This document shows, one piece after another, positions 20,176 through 29,651 of a stretch of 64,000 nt of DNA; position 1 is the stretch's first letter; each line of letters opens with the position of its first letter. The position numbers and the translations under genes were made by a program. The notes beneath the pieces are model-generated. The model had not been told where the DNA came from and did not search any database. It saw only the letters and a list, made by a program, of their open reading frames with translations. The DNA lies in contig CAUYUJ010003994.1 in NCBI GenBank assembly GCA_963575745.1, forward strand, positions 1 through 64,000, read 5' to 3'. Source of the stretch: Prorocentrum cordatum. Its lineage: Eukaryota; Sar; Dinophyceae; Prorocentrales; Prorocentraceae.

Positions 20176-21583
20176 AGACACCGCGGCAGCGCGGAGCGCC
20201 AGAGCGGCGTCAAGGACATACACTGGGATAGACAAAAACGGGCGTGGCGCTTTCGGTATAAGATACAGAACGGCCCGGATCAAGGTTGTGCGAAGCGTCC
20301 CGCGTTCCGCCCGAAGGACGATTCGTTGGAGGAGGTGGAGCAGGCGCGGTTCGCCGCCGTCGAGGCGCTGCGGCGGCTGCAGGAGGAGGACCGCGCGCTC
20401 GGGTCGATCAGCTCGGGCCAGCACAGCGCGGAGCGCCAGAGCGGCGTCAAGCACACAAACTGGTATAGAACGCACCAGGCGCTGCGGCGGCTGGAGGAGG
20501 AAGACCAGCTCGGACGGGCCTGCGGTGCCAGCTACCACCGCGCAAAGCATCAGAGCGGCGTCGAGCACATATACTGGGTCAAAGACCGACACGTGTGGCG
20601 TGTGAGATACGTGATGAAGAACGGCCCACACAAAGGCACCAACACACAACGCAACTTCCGCCCGACGGACGGTTCGCAGGAGGAGGTAGAGCGGGCGCGG
20701 CTCGCCGCCGTCGAGGCTCTGCGGCGGCTCCAGGAGGAGGACCGTGCGCTCGGGCCGATCAGCTTGGGCAGGCACAGCGTGGAGCGCCAGAGCGGCGTTC
20801 AGAACGTTAACTGGGTCAGCACGAGACAGGCTTGGCGTGTGAGATACGTGATGAAGTACGGCCCACACAAGGGCACCAGGAAGCAACCCAGCTGTCGCCC
20901 GAAGGACAAATCAGCAGAGGAGGTAGAGCGGGCACGGCTCGACGCCGTCGAGGCGCTGCGGGTGCTCCAGGAGGAGGACCTCGCGCTAAGGCCGATCAGC
21001 TCGGGCCGACGGGCAGAGGAACGCCAGAGCGGCGTACGGGCAGAGGAACGCCAGAGCGGCGCCAAGCACATAAACTGGCATAGAACGACACAGGCGTGGC
21101 GCGTTAAGTACCGGATACGGAACGGTCCAGACAAGGGCACCAGGAAGCAACCCAGCTTCCGCCCGAAGGACGGGTCGCCAGAGGAGGTTGAGCGGGCGCG
21201 TCTCGCCGCCGTCGAGGCGCTGCGGCGGCTCCAGGAGGAGGACCTTGCCCTGGGTCCGATCAGCTCGGACCGGCACGGCGCGGAGCGCCAGAGTGGCGTC
21301 AAGTACGTTCATTGGGTCAGCAACAGACAGACGTGGCGTGTGAGATACGTGATGAAGAACGGCCCAGAAAGGCACCACGAAACAGCGCATCTTCCGCCCG
21401 ACGGACGAGTCGCCAGAGGAGGTGGAACGGGCGCGGCTCGCCGCCGTCGAGGCGCTGCGGCGCTTCCATGAGGAGGGCGGCGCGCTCGAGCCGAGCGGCT
21501 CGGGCGGGCCCTGTGCCAGCCGCGGCCGCGTGGAGGTGCCGCTTCTCGACGGGCTGTTTCTCGTCGTCGGGGAGGATGTTTGA
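20176..21583 (+). CDS. AP2-like tandem-repeat protein (five to six repeats), frameshifted
   Basis: Six tandem units of about 76-80 residues begin RQSGV and contain W, then WRVRY, a KNGP turn, an FRP(K/T)D strand and a helix ending VEALRRLQEED. The pattern of three short strands with conserved Trp followed by one helix resembles AP2/ERF-type DNA-binding domains, common as expanded families in alveolates. Unit 2 (about 20,430-20,540) has lost its middle. Unit 5 contains a local duplication of RAEERQSG (21,007-21,060). A two-base loss at about 21,368 shifts the last unit into another frame, which then reads to TGA 21,583. No in-frame ATG precedes unit 1; an AG at 20,174-20,175 may be an acceptor. 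The role, if expressed, would be nuclear DNA binding; inferred from fold likeness only. Confidence 0.55.
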
Positions 21584-22040
21584 CGCGTCTGGCGGGTTCC
21601 TGAAGGTGACGGTCGGCTACACTAGCGGCAAGATGAAGCCCGCGCACGAGAGCGTGCGGACGGGCACTCCGACGCCCACGCGATCCGCACAGAGTTCGAC
21701 CCTGAGCCGATTGCCTACGACGCCCTCCTCACCCACTTTGGCCACACACGTGAGGGCACGCCAGCGCCAGTGGGCTTGTTGCTCGCGGAGGGGGCACAAT
21801 ACCATACGCAGTACAATGATACGCAGCGCCACTGTACGCAGTACTACTGTACGCAGTGCTACTCGGCAGTCTGGTACCACTTACGCAGTACTGGTCGGCA
21901 GTGTGGCATCGCGACGAGGAACAAGAGAGAGGCTCTGCAAGCACGCCCCAGCCAAGGCGCCCTGGACGTCCACGCCGCGCGAGCGGAGGAGTGCCGCGAC
22001 GCGGCGAGGCACCACCAGAAGATCTACCACGAGGGGCTGC
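21551..22040 (+). pseudogene. msrA: Methionine sulfoxide reductase A, frameshifted
   Basis: The segments expected of MsrA appear in order: TGCF with the catalytic-type Cys at about 21,556, FLKVTVGYTSGKM, after a frame change near 21,658 DAHAIRTEFDPEPIAYDALL, then TQYWSAVWHRDEEQ (about 21,885-21,925) and HHQKIY near 22,009. MsrA reduces methionine-S-sulfoxide in proteins using thioredoxin. The usual GCFW(G/S) motif lacks its Trp here (GCFSSSG). The region before the TQY motif is expanded by ACGCAGTAC-like repeats, duplicating the SAVW segment in two frames. Several frame changes make an intact product unlikely unless small introns are missed. It overlaps the end of the AP2-like gene in another frame. 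Confidence 0.55.
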
Positions 22041-22495
22041 AGCGTGCAGTGCCGCGGGGACCTCCATCCCTCCGCCCTTCTCTGCCAGCTCCTCGCCCCT
22101 CTCTGTCGCCTTCGCCTTCCCACGAGCTGCGCCGCCGCTGCCGTCGCTGGCCCGCGGGAGCTTGGCGTCTCGGCGGCGGCGGCCGGTGAGAGCGGTGTCG
22201 TGGTCATCTGCTGGCACAGGCGCTCGAGGTGCACCCCAGTAGACGCTGGCTGCAGCAGCCGGCGGGCCGCGGGGGCTGCGCGGGCGGAGGCGATTCGGTA
22301 CTCCGCGCTGCGAGCTCTCGGCTCCCAGCGCCCCGCTGGCAGCGCCCGGCGACGGCGACATGCCCGCGGCGGGATTCTGGCCCGCCGTGCGCCCGAGGGG
22401 GGATTTCTGCACGGGCGGCTGCTGCGGCGCGGAAGGGCCTGCTGGCGGAGGGCCTCGCGGAGGCCGCGCTGTGGGCGCGGGAGCTCGAAGAAGAG
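22041..22495. other. No gene recognised
   Basis: GC-rich sequence between the MsrA-like and hydroxylase-like regions. It may contain degraded coding sequence or introns of either. Confidence 0.5.
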
Positions 22496-23057
22496 AAGCA
22501 AGTGTATATCCTTTGTTTTCTTGGAGCGGGTGTCCGCCTCGGAGTGGACTCTGTCGACCACCGACATCGCCGCGTATGGCGTCGCGTTTGGCGACGGCGA
22601 TGCCATGCGTCGTACGTGCGAGAGCTACTTGTGTGAACAGATCGACGGTGCGTGGCAGGAGCTGAAAGCCCTGAGTCCCGAGCAGTGGTCTGGTTTCTAG
22701 GCGGCCAGGTACGAGCTGCGCGGCCACATTGCCCCTCGTGATGGCAGCCATATGTTTCAGATACCTGACAGCAAGCACAACGCTGGCAGTCAGCACTCGC
22801 CTGGCTCAAACGTCTTTCGAAACATCGCGTGCATCTACTACCTCACCAAAGGCTGGAGGCAAGAGTACGGTGGCAGACTTGTCGACTTGCATCATCCAGA
22901 CTACCGCTGGGCCCTCGTCCCGAAGTTCGGCTCCACGATGGCTTCCGTGGTGCCCCGCAGGCACGAGGTGGAGGCCCTGGCGCAGGGATGCCCGCCGCAG
23001 TAGTCCGTCTCTGGCCGGTTCAGCGACGGCCGCTGCTTCATGGAGGACGAAACAACC
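22496..23057 (+). pseudogene. 2OG-Fe(II) oxygenase / prolyl-4-hydroxylase-like, disrupted
   Basis: One frame carries IDGAWQELKALSPEQW, then (after TAG at 22,697) YELRGHIAPRDGSH, FRNIACIYYLTKGW, QEYGGRLVDLH and RRHEVEALA, then (after TAG at 23,001) SVSGRFSDGRC. This order of a metal-binding region, IYYL..W, GG.L, HEV and SVSGWF is that of 2OG-Fe(II) oxygenases of the prolyl-4-hydroxylase type. The first His of the HxD iron site seems to be Pro (PRD). The second TAG replaces the residue normally before SVSG, often Tyr. Two stops and the lost His suggest a dead gene; stop readthrough or editing is a weaker alternative. A TA-targeting element lies just downstream. Confidence 0.5.
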
Positions 23058-23076
23058 CTTAATCCTCCTCTAGTGA

Positions 23077-23263
23077 CAGGGCCCGGCTTGAATAAGGAAC
23101 ACTTACTTTTCAAAAGGGGCTCGGTCGTTCCTTTGGTTTGCATGCGCTCCGCCACCTTTTTGGCGGCGAGCCCCCGGTGCTCCTTCGGACTTCCTAGACT
23201 CACTTGGTTTTAAAAAGGGGCTTCGTTCCTTATTTATCGTTCCTTGGCTCAGGCCGAATACTG
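23077..23263 (+). mobile_element. TA-targeting element, family F copy 1
   Basis: Ends CAGGGCCCGG and, reverse-complemented, CAGTATTCGG. The interior (AAAAGGGGCTCGGTCGTTCC, GGCGGCGAGCCCCC) is almost identical to the left end of the 1-kb element at 51,454. The right flank is TA and the left GA, a decayed TA duplication. Confidence 0.8.
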
Positions 23264-23564
23264 TAACAGAGTGAAGACTAGGGGCCATATTGTTGCTAAT
23301 CGCCGCCGCTCGCCGCTCCACGAGTTCGGGGCGGAGGTGTCCTGCACGGAGGCGTGGCGGTGAGCCGGCGTTGAGCCGGCGGGGCGGCTTCTGCGCGGCA
23401 GGCGGCGGGGCCGCGGCTCGCGCGCAAGAAAAGAAGAGGCTACGATTGGAACGAGCCGTATACATATGTGTGTCTTTCGTTGTTTTCCCCTGCACGACAC
23501 CCTGGAGAAGGCACGAACACACCCAGCACAACGCCTCGGCAGTGCGATCCTGAGCCCTCTGAGA
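23264..23564. other. No gene recognised
   Basis: Unassigned sequence between a family F element and the TG-rich array. Confidence 0.5.
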
Positions 23565-24110
23565 TGGTGTGTGTGTGTGTGTGTGCGTGTGTGGGTGGGT
23601 GCGTGCGTGCGTCCGTGCGTGCGTGCGTGCCTGCGTGCCTGCGTGCCTGCGTGCCTGCGTGCCTGCGTGCCTGCGTGCCTGCGTGCCTGCGTGCCTGCGT
23701 GCCTGCGTGCCTGCGTGCCTGCGTGCCTGCGTGCCTGCGTGCCTGCGTGCCTGCGTGCCTGCGTGCCTGCGTGCCTGCGTGCCAGCGTGCCTGCGTGCCT
23801 GCGTGCCTGCGTGCCTGCGTGCCTGCGTGCCTGCGTGGGTGGGTGGGTGGGTGGTGCGTGGGTGCGTGGTGCGTGGGTGCGTGGGTGCGTGGGTGCGTGG
23901 GTGCGTGGGTGGGTGGGTGGGTTGGGTGCGTGGTGTGTGCGTGTGTGCGTGTGTGCGTGTGTGCGCGTGTGTGTATGTGTGTGTGTGCGTGTGTGTGTGT
24001 GTGTGTGTGCGTGTGTGTGCGTGTGTGTGTGTGTGTGTGCGTGTGTGTGTGTGCGTGTGTGTGTGTGTCTCTGTGTGTGTGTTGTGTGTGTGTGCGTGTG
24101 TGTGTGTGTG

Positions 24111-24141
<31 letters not shown>

Positions 24142-24155
24142 CTGTGTGTGTTGTT

Positions 24156-24222
<67 letters not shown>
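23565..24222. repeat. TGCG/TG array
   Basis: TGCGTGCC tetranucleotide-type repeats (to about 23,845), then TGGGTGCG units, then (TG)n to 24,222. Poly-Cys/Val and poly-His/Thr frames from it are artefacts. Confidence 0.97.
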
Positions 24223-24495
24223 CGCGCCCTTTTGGCCGGGGCCAGGAGGGTCTCTACAGCGCCCTGCGGCCCGGGACGGCCAGTCACGGTGGTGGTGGTG
24301 GTGGCGTGTTCCTGTGACCCTTGCGGGCCCAGACATGCGACGTCCTGACCCTCTCTCGGGACGGCGCCCCTGGAAGTCCCGAGCCTTTTCTCTGGGACCA
24401 GCTGCTCGTCCCGAGTCGTTGTTGTTGACGGCCCGGCGAGGGCTTTCGGGGGCCGAAGATTGGGAAGGATCGCCCGTCCTGCTTTTTTGTGTTGA
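24223..24495. other. No gene recognised; possible upstream exon
   Basis: GC-rich stretch directly before a family B element that may be an intron, so an upstream exon of the next gene could lie here. No domain seen. Confidence 0.4.
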
Positions 24496-24649
24496 GTCGG
24501 GCCTGTCCCTCTACAGGGGGGATATGCAAAAATAGTCAAACAATAGTCGGGGGACGATTTTTTGACTATTCTTGACCATTTGGGGAATCCGCTTTGGGAT
24601 TTTGTTTTATCTTTCGTCCAAAATGCCCCTGTACGGGGACAGGCCCGAC
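24496..24649 (+). mobile_element. Inverted-repeat element, family B copy 1
   Basis: GTCGGGCCTGTCCCTCTACA at the left is mirrored by CCCCTGTACGGGGACAGGCC near the right end, an inverted repeat of about 24 bp around an AT-rich centre. Two more copies lie at 27,484 and 42,228. It abuts the cysteine-rich exon and may be its upstream intron. Confidence 0.85.
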
Positions 24650-24914
24650 CTACTGCTTTCCCTTGCGACGCGAGCATGTCTGGGGAGTTCTCGTCCCAGA
24701 GGCGCGGGGGGAGGCGACGCCGCCGCCGGGGCCAGCGGCCGCCGCCTGCGTCGGCTCCTTCCCCGCGGACTGCAGCGCGGCGCGCTGCTGCGCGGACCCC
24801 GGCGAGCGGTGCTTCCGGAAGCACGAGTGGTACGCCTCGTGCTTGGCGCAGTGCAGCCCGGGCCCGAGTCAGGCGGGCAACCCGGACGCCGACGACTGGG
24901 ACTGCGAGGATTCT
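24650..24914 (+). CDS. Exon for a cysteine-rich extracellular-type module
   Basis: One frame reads ACVGSFPADCSAARCCADPG, then ERCFRKHEWYASCLAQCSPG and DDWDCEDS. Eight or more Cys in a CxxxxCC...C...WxxC...C...W.C pattern match a small cysteine-rich module that I recall as frequent in secreted and surface proteins of dinoflagellates, often fused to other domains. The exon sits between an inverted-repeat element on the left and a composite element on the right, so both introns may be transposon-derived. It probably belongs to the same gene as the glycosyltransferase-like exons downstream, because strand, spacing and the Cys-rich tail of that protein agree. Exact exon ends are uncertain. Confidence 0.5.
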
Positions 24915-25242
24915 AGGGGGGAAAACGCACACAGGCACAATTCGTGGTGGACTCCCAGGAAGATGTGGGAAGGGGGGGGGGGAGACGAGAACCCGGGAGA
25001 TGTGGGAAGATGTGGGTAATCCTGGGATCTGTGTGTACAGTCGGGGCTCTGAAGAAGGAACCCTTTTCGTTGGGGAGGGGCTCGGTGTTCCTTGATTGTT
25101 CTGCAGTTTGCCTTCTGTTTTCCTGAGGTTTTCCATGGGAAATCGAAGCTCAACTTATGGGAGGAAGGGGCCCCGTTCCTTACTTAGGGTTCCTTAGGTC
25201 AACGCCCCGACTGTACTTCCTTGTGCCCCTGGGCCCCCGACG
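24912..25242 (+). mobile_element. Composite intron: family I copy 2 interrupted by family F
   Basis: 24,912-25,037 matches family I (GGGGGAAAACGCACACAGGC, GAAGATGTGGGAAG). It resumes at 25,214 as TACTTCCTTGTGCCCCTGGG, the usual right end of family I. Removing the element at 25,038-25,213 with one TA restores a normal family I copy. The unit separates two coding-like exons. Confidence 0.8.
25038..25213 (+). mobile_element. TA-targeting element, family F copy 2
   Basis: 176 bp, starts CAGTCGGGGCTC, ends GCCCCGACTG, flanked by TA on both sides. CAGT-type ends plus TA duplication point to a non-autonomous Tc1/mariner-like element. Its sequence closely resembles 34,812-34,988. Confidence 0.88.
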
Positions 25243-25479
25243 AGGAGCTCGTCGCCGAACAGGCCGAGGACCCTGCCCTGCCGCCGGCGGCGGCCGCGGC
25301 CACGACGGCGGCGCCGCCGCGCGAGGCGGCGCTGGGCACGACGGGCGCGCCGCAGGGCGGCGGCGGCCTGACCGGGGACGAGGTGCTGGCGCACGCGCCC
25401 GAGTTCTCGGCGCTGGCGCAGGGCGGCCCCGGGAACGAGACGGAGGGGCAGCCCGGGCAGAGGCCGAGGGGCGGAACAG
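25243..25479 (+). CDS. Candidate low-complexity linker exon
   Basis: One frame gives EELVAEQAEDPALPPAAAAA, then LTGDEVLAHAPEFSALAQGG and NETEGQPGQ, ending at a CAG followed by a GTGTCC donor. It is acidic and Ala/Gly/Pro-rich, plausible as a linker between the cysteine-rich module and the glycosyltransferase-like domain. No domain; phase with the next exon could not be matched. Confidence 0.35.
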
Positions 25480-25868
25480 GTGTCCTCCCCCTCCTCCTCC
25501 TCCTCCGCCTCCTCCTCCTCCTCCTCGTCCTCCCCCCCCCTCCTCCTCCTCCTCCTCCTCCTCCTCCTCCTCCTCCTCCTCCTCCTCCTCCTCCTCCTCC
25601 TCCTCCTCCTCCTCCTCCTCCTCCTCCTCCTCCTCCTCCTCCTCCTCCTCCTCCTCCTCCTCCTCCTCCTCCTCCTCCTCCTCCCCTCGCTCTCGCCCCC
25701 CCTATCGCCCCTCCTGAGGGAGGCCCTCGTCGCCACCGCTGGGTTCGCCTCGAGGGTCTGGTCAGAGCGCACCCCAGGAGAGCTCCGGGGTGTGGCGGCA
25801 TCGGTGCCTCTCGGTTGCCCCAGAGGCCCCGGAGCCCGCGCAGCGCCGGCCACCGCCGGAGACGACAG
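25480..25868. repeat. (CTC)n array and family D-like remnant
   Basis: (CTC)n spans about 25,487-25,686. 25,733-25,800 (CCGCTGGGTTCGCCTCGAGG, CAGAGCGCACCCCAGGAGAG) closely resembles the interior of the element at 38,105. This is probably an intron. Confidence 0.65.
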
Positions 25869-27398
25869 AGCACCACCGAGTCCCCTGCGGCGGAGTGCCC
25901 GCCGTGCACGAGGAGCGAGCGCGACGTGCCCGACGTGGTCATCCCGTTCTACGAGCGAGACCTGTGCAAGGTCGTTGGATGCTCGTTTGGGGGACCTTCT
26001 TGGGGCCCACCTAACGGATCTGTTCGACGATAGTTCGACCCCAGTGCGACTCAAGTTCGACTCAGGTTCGACTCAGGTTCGACTCAAGGTCGATTCGAAT
26101 CGACGGACGTTCGACTCAGCTTCGACGCAAGAGTGGAGCGAGTAGCTCCAGTAAGGTCCCCAGAATGAGCAGCCAAGGTCGGGTACACGGTAGAGTCGAT
26201 CGCCGTACACGATCGCCACGGCACCCTGGGCACCGTGATCCTTATGTGGGTGTCTGCGCAGCCGATCGCCGCGTTCCAGGAGCAGGTCGACAAGATCCAG
26301 GCGTCCTTGTCCGGCTCCCACAAGGTCAAGGTCTTGGACTTCTCCCCGCAGGTGACCGCGGAAGGCGCAGGCGGATGGTTCGCCCAGCAGGTCTTCAAGC
26401 TGAAGGTGGCGTCGCTGGTGAGCTCGGACTTCTACGTCGTCCTAGACAGCAAGAACACACTGATTCGAGACATTGAGCCCGAGCTGTTCTTCACGACTTG
26501 CAATCAGGGCAAGATCTTCGGGGAGTTCGAGCCCAACGACATTCCCGAGCCGCACTCGGGTTGGTACGAGGCGTCTGCCCGCGTGCTGAGCTTGCCAGCC
26601 CCGGTGGAAGCTGGAGGCAAGTGGCCCACCTCCATCACGCCGATGCTCATGCACACCCAGACGGTGCTGGAGATGTTGGCCTCCATCGGCGAGGGCCCCA
26701 GCGTGGACGCGCTGTGCGCGGGGCCTCTGTGCGACATGCTGGGCGTGCACTCTGCGACGGGCTCTGGCGCCACTGAGTTCACCATGTACGTCCTCGCCGC
26801 CCGTGCCAGGCAAGAGATGGAGTGCGACATCGCCGTCGTGGATCCCGACTCGGCCAACCCCCCAGCGATCTCGCTGTGGAGAGGTGAGGGCGGCCAGATG
26901 AAGATTAACGGGGACAACTGCCGGGACATCTCGAGCGGCAAGACCGTCCCCTTCATGTTCGGGGCGCAGTACCAGTCCCTGGACGGCCTCGACGACGCCG
27001 CGAGGGCCACGGTGGAGGCCGACATGCTCCGCATCTTCACGCAGGCGAAGCTGCACAACGCTTCCCTGACGTCCACCGACGCGCTCCTCCAGTGCGTTGC
27101 CGGCGACATGGAGGGACGGGCCGGGCCCGTGCTCGACCTGCGCGAAGGGAGCGACGAGAGTGACGGCGGGGGTGACGAGGAGGACGCGTTCTGCTGCACC
27201 GGCGCCTCGGACGCGGGGGACGTCTGTGGCACCTGCTTCGCGGGCGCCCGCGAGGGGCCGGGCAGCTTCTGCGGCGCCTCGGCGGAGCAGTGCCTGCAGT
27301 GCGGGGCGGCGTCCTGGTGCGGGGCGCCGGGCACGGTGGCGCAGATCACCGTCATGGAGGATGCGGCCACGCGCGGGAGAGCGCCGTCGTTGGGGTGA
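25869..27398 (+). CDS. DUF6492-like glycosyltransferase with Cys-rich tail
   Basis: Two exons: 25,869 (approximate) to 25,970 and 26,178 to TGA 27,398. Splicing joins DVVIPFYERDLCK to VGYTVESIAVHDRHG in phase. Next come GTVILMWVSAQPIAAFQEQV, then QQVFKLKVASLV, SSDFYVVLDSKNTLIRDI, WPTSITPMLMHTQTVLEML, ATEFTMYVLAAR, AISLWRG and VPFMFGAQYQSLD. The (V)LD site after a strand and the later TEFTMY segment resemble DUF6492-type glycosyltransferase-like proteins; donor and acceptor sugars are unknown. The last 75 residues form a cysteine-rich tail (CCTG, CGTCF, FCG, CLQCGAASWC) of a kind I associate with secreted dinoflagellate proteins. Action in the Golgi or at the cell surface is inferred. The intron between the two exons is an inverted-repeat element. 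Confidence 0.6.
25975..26173 (+). mobile_element. Introner-type element forming the glycosyltransferase intron, family C
   Basis: CAAGGTCG occurs exactly at both borders (25,967-25,974 and 26,174-26,181), an 8-bp target duplication. Between them the ends TGCTCGTTTGGGGGACCTT and, reverse-complemented, TGCTCATTCTGGGGACCTT form inverted repeats. The left copy supplies the exon end and GT donor (CAAG/GTCG), the right copy the AG acceptor (CAAG/GTCG). The interior holds TTCGACTCA repeats. Confidence 0.9.
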
Positions 27399-27483
27399 GC
27401 CTTGGTGTGGGGCCCACGGGGGTCCCCTCGGGCACTGGCCTGCGCGCTTGGCCTTGGCGTCCATGCGGCCACCGCAGAGTTGA

Positions 27484-27638
27484 GTCGGGCCTGTCCCTCT
27501 ACAGGAGGAATACTCAAACATAGTAACACACAGTCTCTGGGGACGATTTGTTTTAAAGTATTTTCTGGTATGTTTGAACATGTTTTGCGTATGTTTGATT
27601 TTTCGTCAACAACTCCCATGTAGGAGAACATGCCCGAC
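27484..27638 (+). mobile_element. Inverted-repeat element, family B copy 2
   Basis: GTTGAGTCGGGCCTGTCCCT at the left edge and GGAGAACATGCCCGACTTAA at the right edge are inverted matches. It lies 85 nt after the glycosyltransferase stop, with an AT-rich interior. Confidence 0.82.
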
Positions 27639-29149
27639 TTAACCGTGCAGCCGCGCACCAGAGGTCTCTCTTGCCCAGGGTCACTCTCGCGCGTAGCCGG
27701 AGGACGACAGCGTGGCGCCCATGCCGCGGCAGGACGCGGCCCGGGCCGCGCAGTGGGCCGCCGGCACCGCCGCCGCCGCCCTGGCCGCCGCCTCGGCGGT
27801 GGCTCTCGCCCGCCGCGCGGCGCCCCGCTCGTCGCGGCTGGTGGTGTACGAGAATCTGGCCGAGGCGTGCTGAGTGCCATCCTTTGGCCTGCCCGTGACT
27901 GGAATTCGTGCGCCCTCCGATGGCCAAGCGCCGGCCACGCGCGAGGAGCGACCCTCCGCAAGGGGGTGACCTTTCGGTGCGGGCCCACAGGGGTGCTCCC
28001 GCCTTCTGCTTGGCGCGCTGAGATTTGGCCGTTCCGCGGCCCTCCAGATCTGCACACCAAAGGCCGCTCCTGCCAAGGGTCACACCTGCGTGTAGCCGCG
28101 ATGGCAAGGCGGCGTGCCAAGGGCGGGCATAGGGGGGGCTCGGAGAAGAGCGGCCCTCCGAGGAGGCGGGGGGGGGCTTCTCGGAGGCCCTAGTGCCTTC
28201 CGAGGAGCCTTCTCCAGGAGCCTGTGGTCCCTGGAAGGGCCGCTCCCTTTCCCCCCGCCCTCCCCTGGTGCGCCGCCTCGATGGGCAATGGAATTGGCGG
28301 GGCTGCCCCCGCCGACTGCAGACCATGTCGGCTCCATCTCCGCAGAGGGCGCCTACCACCACGAGCCACCATCGCCAGGGTCACCCTGGGCCCTGTCCCT
28401 GGCCCTGGCCCTGGCATAGCGGCCCCTCTGGGCTGAGGCCAGCAGCAGGACTTCTGGTCGAATGCACCGCCCCAGGGCTCGCGATGGCCCTGGCCAGGGC
28501 CATCCTGGGCCCCAGCACTGCGCGGGCGTCCTCCTGGCCTGCCAGCAGGGTCTGCGCCGTCCTGGGGCTCGGGGCCTCGTGAGCCCTGGCTTGGTGTGGA
28601 CGTCCTCCGGGCCTCCCATGGGGCGGGAGGGACTGCACCGCCCTGCGGGCCAAGGGCCACCCCAGGCCCTGGGCGCCAAAGTCGGCGCCCCCCTTCCAGG
28701 GCCTGCGCAGGGACCGCAAGAACGCCTTTCGGGGGCCCAGGGTGGCACCGCACAAGCGTGGTGCTCGTGGTGTGCTGGACGCCCCTCGACCGAGAGCCCA
28801 CGGTCACCACCCCGCCTGCGGCCCTCCATGCTGCGCCGCGGCCCCTCGGGGGCCGCAGCGCACCCCACGCGGAAGCCCAGGCCAGATTTCGTGGCGTGCT
28901 CGATCATCATGCTCGAGGAGGAGGGGGAGGAGGAGGAGGAGGAGGAGGAGGAGGAGGAGGAGGAGGAGGAGGAGGAGGAGGAGGGGGAGGGGGAGAGGGA
29001 GGAGTGGAGTGGTGCCCCTCGGTGCTCTCGTCGCGGCCCCCCCTGCGGATCCGGGCACGGCCGGCGGCTCGAGCCTCGGGCCTGCCTTGGCACCCGAGCT
29101 GCGCCCGCGGGCGCGCGCCCAGGCTGCCGGCCTCGCGGCCGCGGCCTGG
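27639..29149. other. GC-rich, no gene recognised
   Basis: Contains repeats of a short AGGGTCAC-centred sequence (27,680, 28,075, 28,377), a related pair GCCCAGGGTCACTCTCGCGC / GCCAAGGGTCACACCTGCGT, and a (GAG)n tract at about 28,914-28,995. Overlapping frames on both strands lack domains. Confidence 0.6.
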
Positions 29150-29341
29150 CTCGGGCCGGCCGGAAGGGGGGGGATTGGGAAAGGGGGGGTACGGAATTTG
29201 CTGCATGATTTCGGCCTCACCGAGGGGCCCATCCCTCGATGCATGGCCGCCTCCGGCGCCGGGAGGCGCCGGGGAAATCGGCTACGTGAGCTGATTTTCC
29301 CCCCCCCCCCCTTTGCTATCCCCCCTTTCGCCCGACCCGAC
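29150..29341 (+). mobile_element. Inverted-repeat element, family K copy 2
   Basis: Starts CTCGGGCCGGCCGGAAGGGG and ends CTTTCGCCCGACCCGAC, with TGG on both sides (29,147-29,149 and 29,342-29,344). Shared internal segments (CCGAGGGGCCCA, GGCGCCGGGAGGCGCCGGG, TTTGCTATCCCCCCTTTCG) make it a sister of the first GH16 intron. No exon is seen around this copy. Confidence 0.85.
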
Positions 29342-29550
29342 TGGCGGCCTCTTGCCCCTCGGAGGGGGGGGGGGGAACCAGAAAGCTCGGAGGGCCAGCC
29401 GCGACAGCGGTGGCCCTCCCTGGCGTGTGCTCCGCCCCCTCGTGGCATCTTGGGGGCTGCTCGTCGCCACGGCTGGATCCGGCAGGCCGGGGCGGACCCC
29501 AGGAAGGGTCGGCCTCGCGCAGAGGGGGGTGGGGCGCGGGGGGCGGGAAA

Positions 29551-29640
29551 GTTTCTTAGAACCACCCCTGCTTCTTAGAAGGCGCAGGCCTCGTCTGCAG
29601 ATGTAGGGCCGGCGTCCTCTAAGAATCAGCCTCCTTCTGC
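29551..29640 (+). mobile_element. Inverted-repeat element, family G copy 2
   Basis: TTTCTTAGAACCACCCCTGC then CTTCTTAGAAGGCGC at the left, and CTCTAAGAATCAGCCTCC at the right. It matches the reverse complement of 13,193-13,275. Confidence 0.7.
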
Positions 29641-29651
29641 TGAGCCTTCCC

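Noticed and set aside
23440-24535. Cys/Val-rich and His/Thr-rich frames of 250-677 codons
   Set aside because: They are produced by the TGCG/TG repeat; cysteine spacing follows the DNA period, not a protein fold.
23103-25136. A 677-codon minus-strand frame spanning transposons, a microsatellite and the cysteine-rich exon
   Set aside because: It crosses independent inserted elements and reads antisense to a better-supported exon.
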